Shown here in pieces: positions 34,211 through 45,907 of a stretch of DNA of 64,000 nucleotides. The stretch is from Dioszegia crocea (Eukaryota > Basidiomycota > Tremellomycetes > Tremellales > Bulleribasidiaceae), in contig BCKK01000006.1 in the NCBI GenBank assembly GCA_001600615.1, positions 62,001 through 126,000 on the forward strand, given 5' to 3'. How positions within the stretch are numbered: the stretch's first letter is position 1; each line of letters starts with the position of its first letter. A model generated the notes under the pieces. That model searched no databases, was not told the origin of the DNA, and was given only the letters and a program-made list of their open reading frames with translations. A program made the position numbers and the translations under genes.

Positions 34211-35338
34211 CACAAGACCCGTTTAGTTATCTTAGCGCCTTTTACCTCTCGACATAATCATTTACCCCACTCCACGGGTGGAGGGGCTGCGTGCCAATCG
34301 CGAGACATTCAGGGTCAGGGAAAGCCACGGGCTGATCATCGGTAACGGCAGTCAGCGGCAGTGCCAGATTCCTGATTATTTTCTCTGCGGTAGCAACTTG
34401 AGCAAGCAGAACCCTATCTTGTGGCTGAATCTCAGGGTACGATAAGCACTGTCGGAGATCCCATGGGCGTATATGGTATTTCCAGTTCGGGTATGGTCCA
34501 GAGTTTCAGCGCAAGCGAGCTTGCCGCGTAGATCTTCCGCTGGAAAGTTCCTGGGGCAATGCTTCGACGGCCAGCTGTAGCCAGCTGGTCCCGAATAAGG
34601 CAAACGAACAGTCGAGACAGGTACAAGGGAGTACGGTCGTTCGGTCAAAGATCGACGAGCCAAGCAGAGAGGGCGACACCACAGCTCGAAAGGGAAGGAT
34701 CCATTTCTCATGCATCATACCCGTTGCCTTTTGATCACGGTCAGCCTCCACCGCAAATCGGGATTCCCCGCCAATCTAAACGCTCTGAGTTTTCAGGTTC
34801 CGAGAGCAAAATCAGGCAGTCAGCAAATCGAGGCTTCCCTCGAGTGCGGTTCTGTGGAGCATTCATGCATGATTGCGAGCTAACATTCCAGAGCCAGAGC
34901 TCGCGCTGAAAGGTGCCGAGAGATGATGTCAATAAACTCGGAACCGAGACTGGGCAGTCCCGGCGGAATTACTCCGTTCCTGAATCAGATTGTGGAGATG
35001 TGCCGAAGTCGAGCCGAGGAGAGTGGCACTCTGTCATTGCCTGACATAATCATGTGGCCCCTTCCACAGCGACCCGTTGTAAGTGAAGGCAAGCTGTCTC
35101 CACAGGAAAGAGGTTCATATGTCGCACGAACTGATCAGGATCATTCAGTCCAGCGAATCATGCTATACCCGCGAGCGTGTCAACCGAGTCGCTCCTGCTA
35201 AGGATCTCGCATCTGATCTGTGGTCAGTACCGCAGTTGGGGGTGAAGGTTAGACAGAGTCTGGAAGCTGGAGATGACCGGATGTGACTTCATCGATCCAT
35301 GATCCGACGCACAGGACTCAGAGCACCCCGGCCGCGGC
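34211..35338. other. Intergenic, 1.1 kb, nothing recognised
   Basis: Lies between the 5' end of the zinc-cluster gene and the 3' end of the Yvc1-type channel gene, both leftward. It probably contains a long regulatory region for the zinc-cluster factor. Open frames of 60-115 codons occur on both strands (for example 34376-34711 minus and 34559-34909 plus), but they overlap each other, lack family resemblance and are best read as chance. Confidence 0.4.
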
Positions 35339-38261
35339 CTATTGTTCCCTCCCGGCCAGCAGTCTCCCCATCATCTCTTCCATCCTCAATTGGCTACCCC
35401 TAACCTCCGCCAACTCCTTCTTTAATTGGGCAACCTCCGACGTCTCGCCTCCTGCTTCCGGACCTGGAGTGTTCGCTCTAGACCGCTTTTCTTTCCGCTT
35501 CCGGTTCTGGCTCGCCGTCCGAGACGCAGCTGTAGGCAAGCCATACAGTTTCGCAAGTGGGCTATTGACTTTATGGGTGGAAGGTATCTGGGGTTCGGAG
35601 TCGGAATCGGAAGATGATTGAGAGTGCGTAGGAGGTTTGGCCGGAGTCGTGGATAGTGAGGGTGGAGGTCCAGCTTCGAAGACTGAAGCAATGAGGCCTT
35701 CGGCGCCGCCTGCAAGCCAAGAACTGCGATATGTCAGCCGGTGGTCACGCAGACTAATGCAGCTGAGGTCAATGTTTTTGGACCCTGGACTTACTCGAGC
35801 AACCTGGTCTTTGGGGCTGTAGCACCATTTGGCCCAGTGTCAAGACGCAGACTTCGTTGTTGAGATCGATATGACCAACGCTCATAGGCTGAGATCAGGA
35901 ATAAAATTGGGAAGTTCTACCATGTCAGCCTGACTGGTCTCGGATCGAACATGACGTGCACGTACGGTTGCGCGAACGCCAAGGACGTTGATACGATGCA
36001 AAGTCCTCGGCTCGCAAACCCAGCTCAAGGGCATGAGGAGGACGAAAGCCAAGAGGTTGACTGGAGGTAGATATGAGAAGATTGCGTCCGATCGAACGCC
36101 CTCGACAGTCTTGAGAACCCGCTGGAATAGGTGCTGAGCAGTAAGCTGTGTGGTCCAATCATTACTAGATTTCAGATATTTACCTCTTCTTGCGCATTCC
36201 CGTTGATTTCTGCAAACTTGTTTGAGAGGATCGCGATTAGAATAGTAATAAGCAAGACGTTACAAAGCGCACTGAGCTTTTAGCTTTATGCTGATACGGA
36301 ACAGACCTGGAGTAGCGACTTACGCGTATGAAATCAAGATGATGGGTCCGAAGATTGGGTGGAAGGACTCGCTTGCGGAGAAGCCGAGGTATGAGGAACC
36401 AAACTGGTTGGTCAGCGGGTCTTTCTGCATGCGATCAATACAAAGACTCACCCAGATTTGCAGCATCAGCCAGATGATTTGCTTGACTGTCCAAGTCGCT
36501 CGGCCTAGTGTCCAGAGGCAGAAGCAGATTCCACTGAATGCCATGACTGCAGGTGTGAGCTGAAGTCATGATCTGACGAGGATCGTGACGGCTTACTGGT
36601 CAGACCCATAAAACCCAGGAAACGGGCAATCATGGCTCTTAGCTGAGACGTCAGCATTGGACCTATTGCAAGGAGGCAGAAACTCACAGCGATGATCACC
36701 ACCTGGTCTTTGATGAGATAAAAGACCAAACGTGGGAAGAGGATGCAAGCGGCACAGGACAGGATATCGAATGCTAGATCTGAGCTAGTCGGAGAATGAG
36801 TCGCGAGGGCAAATACCCTGAGCATGAAGAAGAGGAGGAAGATTGCAATCTGAGCTGATCAGTCTCCTGTCACTATACGGAGTGGGCACACTCACGTATA
36901 CCAAGTCAAAGGCATTCCAGGCATTCGCGGAGTAGACAGACCAGCCATGCTCCTTGGATGACGCGAATTCGTCTAGGATGAACCCGAATGTATAGAGGAT
37001 GTACACGATCTCAATGGGATGGATATGATAGATGTCCCGAGCTACAGTGTCAGATGACGTCTCTCATAGGGCTGCCTCTGTGACCACTCACTGGCAAGGG
37101 TGGCAATGTACAATCCGATCAGGATCGCAAATGTGAGACACTCGAGGTAGTTCCGCCATTTGGGAACTCGGAGTCGCTGATGATCTAACCATCCAGCCTC
37201 ATATGGGTCATACACAAACACCTGTGCTCCAGGTGCGCCCTCTGCCGCTCGGCCCTTTCCTTTGGGGCGACGGGATGGCGAGGGGGATCGAGTATGGGCA
37301 GAGTTGGCGAAACGCGTAGAATTATTGGTGGATGTGCTTGGATTCCTCCGTTTTCTCGTTCGGTCTGATACGTAAGAGTCGGATATGAGTGATCGAGAGG
37401 ATACAGGAAGATAAATGAGGTGACCGGTGTATATTTGGTTGATGAGGTGTTGAATGAGCGGTAGGGAGAGAAAGTGTTTCGACGACGAGACGATGGCGAG
37501 CTATAGGCATTAGCGCGCTGCTGCTGGATAGATTGAAGAGCTCCGTCTGTACGTGTAGGGTGGAGCAGGAGACTCACCTCGAGGGCACTCCCAGTCGCGT
37601 CTTCAACCTCTTTTCTGTCCTCGCCCATGCTCTCCCATACAGCTGCAGGCGCCCCCTCGAAAGCTGACCAGCCGTGAACCAGTGCTTCAGCGACTGCTGC
37701 TTCGTCTTGTTGATCTGGAAATGCGCGAAGCACCTTCACTGCGAGTATCAGCTTAGCAAATTTGGTGACTCTGGCTCGGCTAGCTGGCTGGGAGCTTACT
37801 CGCTAGCAATTCGCAGAAAGCAGCTCGAGCGTTTTGCAAAGGTGCATAGCTCAGATCGCCTTCTGCCAAAGTGATAAACTGGATTCTGAGAAGTATGAGC
37901 TTGGCCTAGGACCCCATGCCACAACTGAGATACGGACGCACCTATTGGCCATCAAAGCGTAGAGGACCGCTCCGAACTGGATATCCCCTTCAGATCCGCC
38001 CTGATCGTCTTGCGTACCAGCTGAGGAAGGCCTGAGGCGGTCATGTTCTCTCGGATCTTTCTTCTCCGCATCCTCCGCCTTGCGCTTCACGAAGCGGTCA
38101 ACGATAGGGCGGACCAAAGTGTAATTCACAGAAGGGGAGTTGAGCTGGTCCCAAGACAGCGCCGTATCGATTGAGCGAGTGACTGTCTGATGTATATCGT
38201 GCGTCAGATGGTAGATGGACTGCTCGCTCTCTGTGGGAGAGCTAATCACGGTCTGCGCCAT
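35339..38261 (-). CDS. YVC1: Yvc1-type TRP calcium channel of the vacuole
   Basis: About 780 residues in many exons; a start at 38261 (MAQTVISSPTESEQSIYHLT) is used here, but the frame is open further upstream. The cytosolic N-terminus is helical: SVNYTLVRPIVDRFVKRK, then FGAVLYALMANRIQFITLAE and FCELLAVKVLRAFPDQ. A Ser/Arg-rich linker leads to DPYEAGWLDHQRLRVPKWRN and the membrane core: YLECLTFAILIGLYIATLAR, IVYILYTFGFILDEFAS, NAWNAFDLVYIAIFLLFFML, ILSCAACILFPRLVFYLI, ALRAMIARFLGFMGLT, and pore-region helices ending in FHPIFGPIILISYACSALCN and VLLITILIAILSNKFAEING. The tail QEEHLFQRVLKTVEG follows, with a C-terminal coiled coil (EVAQLKKELAEVRGSQLRME). Yvc1 releases Ca2+ from the vacuole on hyperosmotic or mechanical stress in yeast. 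Confidence 0.85.
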
Positions 38262-38900
38262 CGTAGCTGAGCGCGTAGGAGTGAACCTCTCCGAAGGAAT
38301 GGCAAAGTGATAGAGGTGCAAATTGTGAAACGCGCTCGGAAAATCGTCCACCATCTGAAACTTTGAGCGCAGCACTTGCTGCGCGTCCTGTACGTAGCTC
38401 TTGCATTTGGACTTGGGAAGGCGAACGCAGGAGCTTCGGTGAGAGTAAAAGAGTCCATGTCTACAGGAGGCCTATGGTGTTTGATCCATGCTCTGCAAAT
38501 ATAGGCTGATTTGCCCCCGGCACCGTCTGTAAGTGTCAGCACAAATCTCCTGCTCAGTGGACTGATCCCCGACCCGAAAAGAGTCAGAGATGCTGTAGCC
38601 TCTATCCAGTCTGTGATCCCGACCCCCGTTCGCATCTCCACCACCTCCTGCCCCAAGTCTCGCCCGCCGTCCCAGCCAAAGCCAAAACAGGCAGACTGAT
38701 CTCAGCCCCAATCCTCGCCACTCCATCCCTACGATCTCTGGATGGAGAGCTGTTTCGGCGCCTGTGGTAATTATCCATCTTGGATCCCTCCCCTCCTCGT
38801 TGTAAATCTTTAGAAGAGAGGAATAGGCCTCGGAATCCATGATAGCCTCCAGACAAGTCCGGAGATCCTGTGCGCTCGGGCCTTTACCGCCCGTTTGATA
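38262..38900 (-). CDS. Unassigned coding segments upstream of the TRP channel
   Basis: At least three stretches here look coding on the minus strand, but I could not place them in a known gene. Segment one is LRTCLEAIMDSEAYSSLLKI, then YNEEGRDPRWIITTGAETAL. A 37-nt gap with intron-like ends (GTAGGG...GCTGAGATCAG) would join it to SACFGFGWDGGRDLGQEVVE, then GVGITDWIEATASLTLFGSG and KSAYICRAWIKHHRPP. Another possible intron (about 53 nt, GTAGAC...CCCAAG) would join that to SKCKSYVQDAQQVLRSKFQM and VDDFPSAFHNLHLYHFAIPS, which is in frame with the channel's MAQTVIS start at 38261. So the segments may be the real N-terminus of the channel gene or a separate small gene overlapping its 5' end. Introns proposed here are weak. 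Confidence 0.35.
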
Positions 38901-39595
38901 CCCTCGGTGGGTCTCGGAGGGTGGACGATTTATTGCCGAGCGCTGTTGGTGATTGTACGTCCCGCCTTTACTCTGCCCGCTCGGAAGCTTGAGCACGGGC
39001 AGTGAAAAACAATGAACGCCTTGGGAGTGGGAAAGGGTAGAGAGCGTTTGGGGGTTCACACCTTTTACTAGGGAACATCATTGCAGGAGATTTGGCTTAC
39101 CGGTTACAAGCCGACGCGTCTCGTATCCCACGGGGGATGTGCTGGACAGCTCGAAGCTGATTGATGTGACCTGAAAGCATGTACTGTATAGTCGTGCAAT
39201 GAAGCAGAGTCGAAGGACTCAAGGAATGTTGCCGGACTGGGCAACTTTCCGGTTCTAGAAATGATTTAATATGTCCGGGTGGCTTACATCATCGTGATGA
39301 CATCCGATCCCCTGCCCAGCCGGCCGGCCGACCGACGGGCACCATGTTTGGCTCAGTCTACTTTTTTCACTCACCACTACACATCCAATATCTACCATCT
39401 CTCCCTACATATACCTCACAGCGCATAGTTCAACCCAGCTTCTTCTGGCACAGATCAATCAGCCTCCATCACCATCGACAAAGCGCACACAACTCCTTTG
39501 AAGCTTAAATTTCCGCCATCGGGCAGGGCCGCAAACAAAGTCATCTCGCCACTGGCCTCATCCGCAATTGGCAGTCCTTGCGACTCGACAGTAGC
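38901..39595. other. Divergent intergenic region before SUR2
   Basis: Promoter of the rightward SUR2 gene, with a CT-rich leader at about 39350-39480. On the minus strand an ATG-ATG pair near 39080 opens a 37-codon frame that could be a first exon for the unassigned upstream segments; support is weak. Confidence 0.4.
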
Positions 39596-40745
39596 ATGAC
39601 TTCCACCATGCTACACCAGATCCCCACCGTCATTCGCGCTTCCAATTCCTCCATGATGCCCCTCCTCGATATCATCACCCCCTTATCCGAGGGGTTCCCA
39701 ATCTATCACACCGATGCCCGATCGATATTCCCTCAAATATCCGATAAACATCTATCCCTCCTCGTTCCAACCCTCTTCTACTGGGCCTTCTCACTGGGCT
39801 TCCACTTCCTCGACACAATGCAATTCCCCTATTTCGAAAAGCGGAGAATACACGAAAGTCCTGAAGTCATGGCGCGGAATAAGTGCACGGTCATGGAAGT
39901 GATAAAAGCGGTGACGATGCAGCATGTCGTGCAGACCATACTGGGCTTGGTTTGGTTTGGGGATGAGGAGACGCTGTATCAGAACGAGGTTAACGTCAAT
40001 CACCTGGGGCGGATGGCGAGTTTGGCGCCAAAGGTAGCGAAGGGGGTCCTGTTGTTGCTCGGGCCAAGAACGGGAGACGCGATTTTGCGATCGTACGGAG
40101 AGGGTCTGGTGAGATGGGTGTACTGGTGGGGAATACCAGCTGGTCAACTTTTACTTGCATTGTGAGTCTATTACATGCCATCGCTAGTTTCAATTTGCTA
40201 ACTTTCAGCTTCATCCTTGACACCTGGCAATACTTCTGGCACCGAGCCTTCCACACTTCCCGTTTCCTCTACCGCCACATCCACTCCATCCACCACCGTC
40301 TATACGTCCCTTACGCCTTTGGCGCGCTCTACAATCACCCCGTCGAAGGCTTCGTCCTAGACACTCTCGGATCGGTCATTGCGCACGAGCTGTCCGGGAT
40401 GACAATCCGCCAAGCGACACTTTTCTTCGGTATCAGCATGATCAAGACGGTGGATGATCATGCGGGATACAGACTGGCGTGGGATCCCATGCAGTGGATG
40501 TTCCCTAACAATGCCGATTTCCATGACATACATCATCAGATGTACGGGTTGAAGGCGAACTTCTCCCAGCCATACTTGTAAGTTTTATCGAACCTTTTCC
40601 AAAATACGGCATCTGATCTCGCAGCGTAAACTGGGATGTCCTACTTCGCACACGCATGACCCGTGCTCAGGCCGATTCAAAGGTCCGACCATCGCTCAAA
40701 TCAAAGATCGCCGTACCAGCGACACGCATCGACAAGACAGAGTAG
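39596..40745 (+). CDS. SUR2: Sphinganine C4-hydroxylase Sur2
   Basis: About 350 residues in three exons; introns at about 40162-40208 and 40578-40624. The ATG at 39596 (MTSTMLHQIPTVIRASNSS) is taken as start; another follows 12 nt later. Membrane helices include LSLLVPTLFYWAFSLGFHFL and WVYWWGIPAGQLLLAFFILD. The di-iron histidine boxes of the fatty-acid hydroxylase superfamily are all present: WHRAFHTSRFLYRHIHSIHH (HxxxH and HxxHH) and DFHDIHHQMYG (HxxHH), plus HNHP-type NHPVEGF between them. The enzyme sits in the ER and hydroxylates dihydrosphingosine at C4 to make phytosphingosine, the long-chain base of fungal ceramides. Exon 3 adds a basic tail ending ATRIDKTE. Neighbours show no link to sphingolipids. 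Confidence 0.88.
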
Positions 40746-41523
40746 ACGTGCTGCCTTGTCTGCATGCCTGTGTATTGTGCGCTTTGCTTGTATTTGTTCA
40801 TGGGCGGACTTTTCCATAACTGTATCCTATATATTATAGCACCTAATTAATCTCAGTTACCCAATACGGAGTGAACCGGACGCTAAAGGACTGATTGATG
40901 GTGATACAACGACTGACGATACGACAGTAGCCGGTTCAGTACACCTAACGGGTTCAGATCATCGCCAGCCTCCCCCCGCTCACCCTTGGCCCCTGATGTC
41001 AGTCACTCTCTCTCACTCTCTCTTCATACCACCGTCCCTTTCTCGTCGGACCCGCTCCAATGTCCAAAGGCGTTCACCCTCGATTTCCGGCGCAACCGCT
41101 CTGTACCCGAGCAGCCCCCTCCTTTCACCCTCTGCCCCTACCAAAGTTTCAGCAACAAAGCACCCTCTCACGCGATGCTCAACTCCGTGCGCCACCACCT
41201 ACTGCATTGTGCCAGGCCTATGATCCGGCCGGATATGTACCTCTCTCATCTGGGGCCCTTTTAGGCTTATCGCGATCTTTTCAGATGAGGCATGAAGGGA
41301 TCGGCAAGGAGTTCTTGGTGGGCCTTGCCTTGTGCTCCTCTGCCTAGGTGTGGGTATATGAGGACGAAGTGGCGCGGTGGCCCTTGTCCCCGTTAACGCT
41401 CTTTCACGCCGAATAGCTGATCCAGATCACTGCTCCTAAGGCCTTTACCATCTGTTGAAACGACTTTGCATACTCTCGCGTCCTCATTCTCTACTTACTA
41501 CCCTTCTGCCAATTTGACTAGCC
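40746..41523. other. Intergenic, SUR2 to BTB gene
   Basis: Contains the SUR2 3' flank (AT-rich at about 40820-40860) and the promoter of the BTB-like gene. A CT-rich block at 40990-41130 keeps open frames on both strands, but these look like composition effects. Nothing else was seen. Confidence 0.4.
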
Positions 41524-42768
41524 ATGAACCCCAACGAGAAACCGCCCATGGACCTTCCCTCCTCCCCTCCCCCAGACGGCATGTTCTCCGCCTTCCCCTC
41601 TCCGCGTCTCGGTGCTGCCCCGCCTCCCCCCGCCTACTCTGCGCTGCCGTACCGCGATACAGACTTTGATTTCGCCCCTATCCTCAATGGCAAAGTCGGA
41701 GATGTCGAGTTGGAGACAACAGACGGAAAGCGATTTCTCGTGCATCGCAAGATACTCGAGAGTGAGACTGTCTTCTTCCACATCTAGTAAGGCATTCCTT
41801 CCAATCTCCGGGACATAAGCTGACATGATAGCTACGGCTTCGTCCCCGCCTGGCGCCTCAACGTGAGCGCTACGGCCAATGCCGCCCTACCTCCCAATCC
41901 TCATATCCCCAGCCCTCCCCGACCCGCAGCTGCCGAGTCCAATGCCCTGGGGTTGAGCGGTCTCCTTGGCATCCCCCAGATCCTCGCTTCGTTCCGAGAA
42001 TGCACCGGTGCCCTACCTCGCTCTTCCGCCCCATCACCAAGTTCTTCGGGCGGATCATCACCTTCCCGCACTCCCCCGCCCCCACCCAAAGTGGTCACAG
42101 CCCCAACACCTACTGACTCGCCCTACACTTGGTCTGTTCCCGAATCATCCTCTACCCTCCTCGCTTTCCTCTCCCTCATCTACCCTTCTGGCTTCCTCAC
42201 TCCTAGCCGAAACACCCTGCTCTCTTCTCCCGAGATCGTCGGCCGGGTCATTCGAGCCGCGATGGGCTACCAATCTGCCAAGGCCTTGTCTTTGACTCGA
42301 GATCGTCTGTCTGTTTGGGTCCGCGAGCGCCCAGTTGACATATACGCCATGGCGTCCTTCTTCAAATTCTCGGATCTGGCAATATTGGCAAGTCAGCACG
42401 CGATGAAAGTGCCACAAACCGAATGGAGTGAGGAGGCAGTGCGAATGATGGGCCGGACGGCGGCTACTAGGTTAGGCGGATTACAGGTACAGCGCGTGGC
42501 GGGGTTGAAGCAGATTCTCGAGGGTGGGATGGAGGTTGATGAGCACTCCACGTCGTGTGCCTCAGGAATGGCGGTGCAAGGTTTGTGGCAAGAGAGGTGT
42601 GTTGCTCTGGCTGGCGGGGTTGGACCTGAGAGCGGGCTAGGTGAGCTGCTGGAGACGGATCTTGCAGCGGTCGGGGAGCGCGGGGCATGTGGTCAGTGCT
42701 TGGTGCTCTTCGGAAGAAGCGTTAGGCGGAATATGATCTCTGCGCAGGAGCTTCCAATCTCGATTTAG
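41524..42768 (+). CDS. BTB/POZ-like domain protein with proline-rich insert
   Basis: Two exons, about 400 residues; the single intron (about 41787-41831) joins FFHIY to YGFVPAWRLN. Exon 1 begins with a Pro-rich segment (DLPSSPPPDGMFSAFPSPRL), then APILNGKVGDVELETTDGKR and FLVHRKILESETVFFHIYYG, the first strands and helix of a BTB fold. After about 110 residues of Pro/Ser/Ala-rich insert the second half follows: STLLAFLSLIYPSGFLTPSR, SSPEIVGRVIRAAMGYQSAK and RERPVDIYAMASFFKFSDLA. The C-terminal part is helical with a few Cys. Many basidiomycetes carry large sets of such BTB-like proteins of unknown function; some BTB proteins are Cullin-3 adaptors. No BACK or Kelch repeats were seen. Function unassigned. 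Confidence 0.7.
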
Positions 42769-42944
42769 ATGCGTGCCACTTAGTCTTGATGTTTTACGCC
42801 ATGGTCTACTGTTGTATTCGTCAGTGTACAATGAATGCGTATTCACATAAACGTTCCCGGTTGGGTCCACCAGAGGCGGGAAACAACTCCTTAAACCCAC
42901 AACGACACGAATTCCCGACAGATGTGTGTCTCATCTCACACAGA

Positions 42945-45382
42945 TTAATCATCCCCCGATGAATGCTCATCAACAGGTACCTCGACCCTCCTCAGACCTG
43001 CAATTATCCCTCCTCCTCCTTCTCTCCAGGTCCCACCCTCGCCCAGCTGGACATCCGCACTGACACTTCTCGTCCTACTCTCCCCTTCACCCATGGGTAC
43101 TGACTGAGGTCCTAGCCCTTGCTGCTGTTGCTGCTGAGGACGGTGACGCCTACTTCCTCCATTGACAGTGACCATTGACCCTGACAATAATGGCTGTCGT
43201 TCGCCGAATGACGGTCCATGTGCTGAAGCGGATACTCCCCGCCCTTCCTCAGCCAACCGAAGCCGACGCCTAAAGAGCGGTTTTCGGAAGCTTGAGCGCT
43301 CGATGGTAGTTTGCGGGACAGGTGGGGCTGAGCCATAGAGGAGGGACTGGAATATGATCGTAAGGTCAAAGAGGAGAGTACCGCCTGATCCGAGTAGATA
43401 TCTGTTTCCGTCAGGATACTCCGATATGGGGACTCACGGTAAAGCTTCCAAGAGATATTGAGTTGATTCGGGAGAATCCAAGGATGCAGCTGGGTTGTAT
43501 ACGATCGACGCCACATAGGCTGTATTGCCGCAGAACGCAAAGAGGAAGAGGAGGATGGAGAGGCCCTCGACAGATTTACGTTCAAACTGTATGATGAGCA
43601 GTGGCCACGTTGTTTCCTCGGCTTAAACTCACATTCTTCCATATTTGAGGTAATCGCGACGTGAGGTATAAGGTCGTACACGCCCAAGCCGATATCCGTC
43701 CGACGATGCGTTTGAAATCTGGCGGTTCGTCGATCGGCGGAAGAGGGTGATCGTTAATTGAAGGATTGTTGACGAGGACGTAGGTGGAATCGCGGATACG
43801 ACTGGATGATGGCATACCCATGCGTAGCGTAGATGGTAAGATCGTGAGGGGATGTAATACTTGCCGGCTGAATCCTGTAGCCGAGGAGTCAGGACGGAGC
43901 AAGATCGTCCCTCCTGTCCCTTGACTCTGCCTTAACTTGGCCCCCCTCCCAATCCCATTCCAACCCGCCAACATCCCCAGACTCATGAATGCTACACCTG
44001 CCGCGCGTCTTCCACTCCCGCGCCCACTAGTCGCCCGAGCCATGCTCACTCCCCTACTCTTACTCCTACTCCGCGTTTCTCTCATTTGTACCACCCCTCT
44101 CCCACCCTCCCCAGGTAGTCCACTGATGACATCCCCTCCCTCTTCCTCACCGGCCGGTGTCACTGTTGCCGTCCGCTGCAGGCTGCGACCTCGATCAAGA
44201 AGGGCTGGAGTCGACATGGACATTGTCCCCTGCCCATCCTGCACGGCTCCAGAAGACGTTGCAGACGAATCTGTCAGGGCAGACATGTCCGAATGAAACG
44301 AGTCAAACATCGCACTCCGATTCCCTAAGGTCGGGGGTGAACGCATATCCTCCGCAGCGTCTGGCGCGGTCGCGGTCATCGAGGGCTGATTACTCGAGAC
44401 CCGATGCCGCCGACTGGCAATTCTCGTCCGTGAGCGAGATTGTGAGTTTTGACGGTGATACTCTGCCCGTTCGGCCGCTCGAGCCACATCGAGCGCGGCC
44501 TCATATATCGCCTGATAGGACCCATCTTGCCTGACCAGATGATGCGAATTGCCAGGTACCGACGTCTCCCGCCCGCGATATATCGATGAATGGGTTGAGG
44601 TGGATGCTTCTCCCGGATGTGCAATGGTGTGTGCCGAACGACCAACACCTGGTCGGACGGTCGATGTAGTGGAAGCGGATAAAGGTGCAAGAGCATTATG
44701 TGGTACAGCGCTAGATGAGCGTGCACGGGCGTGAGGCGCTAGCTGGGAACGAGAGCCTGTATGACTGTGATGGGTCGGCGGGAGGGGCGCAGTCTGGATG
44801 AGGAGAGATTGTTGAGGGGATGAAGTGTAATTAGAGGAGGACCGGTATATGGGAGGTCGGGCGACAGTAGTCGGGCGGTAATAGAAGAATTGCACGAGTA
44901 GAGTGAAATCGATGATGCAGAAATATGCTGCGAGATAGGTCTGTGGCATGAGCTGGGGTTCACTTCATTGCTGGACCCGCCATGGGATGAACTTTGACTG
45001 GGCGAGAGACTGACTTGGAATGGTAATTGATCCGTCAAGATACAGCCGACAAAATTGGTTATATCTCCTATGAGAGATCAGCTACTATCCTCACCTAGCT
45101 TCTCCTCTTTGCCTCGCTACGACATCCGTGACCTCTCCTGGGAGGTGAAAATTCAAGAAGGAACATACCAAACAGCCAGTTACAGAGGAAAGGCAGAGCC
45201 AAGCCCTCGCACGAGCGCAGACGAGCATTCTTTACTACTTGTCTGTACACCAATCAGTCCTGTCGTCGATGATCATGTAGGCCAGGAACATACGGAGCTT
45301 GCGCAAAGAGCCAAAAGCCCATGCTTATATACCCCAATGCCCAAGCAACAGTGGCTCTCGAAACCTCCGGCAGGTTTTCCAT
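42945..45382 (-). CDS. PQ-loop vacuolar cationic amino-acid transporter (Ypq family)
   Basis: About 700 residues in six or more exons, ATG at 45382 (MENLPEVSRATVAWALGYIS). PQ-loop 1 is rebuilt across three junctions: GFWLFAQAPQVVKNARLRSC, EGLALPFLCNWLFGDITNFV, GCILTDQLPFQ, then TYLAAYFCIIDFTLLVQFFY. PQ-loop 2 comes about 400 residues later: AWACTTLYLTSRLPQIWKNF, ERKSVEGLSILLFLFAFCGN and TAYVASIVYNP, then YLLGSGGTLLFDLTIIFQSL. Both Pro-Gln dipeptides are intact. The seven-helix layout and the SCEGL/SVEGL signatures match yeast Ypq1-3 and animal PQLC2, which move Lys/Arg/His across vacuolar or lysosomal membranes. Odd feature: a very long Ser/Arg-rich cytosolic insert between the two repeats. 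The C-terminal tail is also disordered, with a run of seven Gln. Confidence 0.85.
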
Positions 45383-45907
45383 TGTTGCCCAGTCTGTACG
45401 CGGTGATGGGTGCCTGTGGCTGGCTTCGGCGCTTAAACTTCTGTCCGACCCGCAGTCTATTCACAGACGTGCCTCATGATGTAGTGGAGCGATAAGATAG
45501 GATGTGATAAGCAAGATAAAGGAGTGAGGTAGGTGGGCTGAATGTCAACACAGGCAAGTTTAGCGCGGTTTGACTTTTGACTCTGATGAAGATCTCTTTC
45601 GCTCCAATCCATTGATCCCCGTGGTGCCCCGGTCATCCAACGACATATCTACCAAGTAGATGGTCTGCAGCATCTGCATGAGGCTCTTCTTGGCCGAACA
45701 ATAACTGTTATATGTATACAAGACCGAAAGCTCTCTTTAGACCTAGTGTTATACCCGAAATGACTCTCTCCGAGGATGGGTTGACTTCTGATTTACTCCT
45801 CATTTCCTCTTCGCGCCAATGTCGATATCGCCAAATGTCCGTATTATACCAATGTCCATCCCCTCTGACCGCAACCCATCATATTTCCTTCCCTTCACCA
45901 AACCGCC
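45383..45907. other. Intergenic, PQ-loop promoter and 3' end of DUF1752 gene
   Basis: Promoter of the PQ-loop gene on the left, AT-rich 3' flank of the DUF1752 gene on the right (about 45700-45890). No coding signal recognised. Confidence 0.4.

Noticed and set aside
34376..35201. Several 60-115 codon frames between the zinc-cluster and TRP channel genes.
   Set aside because: They overlap in conflicting frames and strands and resemble no protein family; no plausible splice sites connect them.
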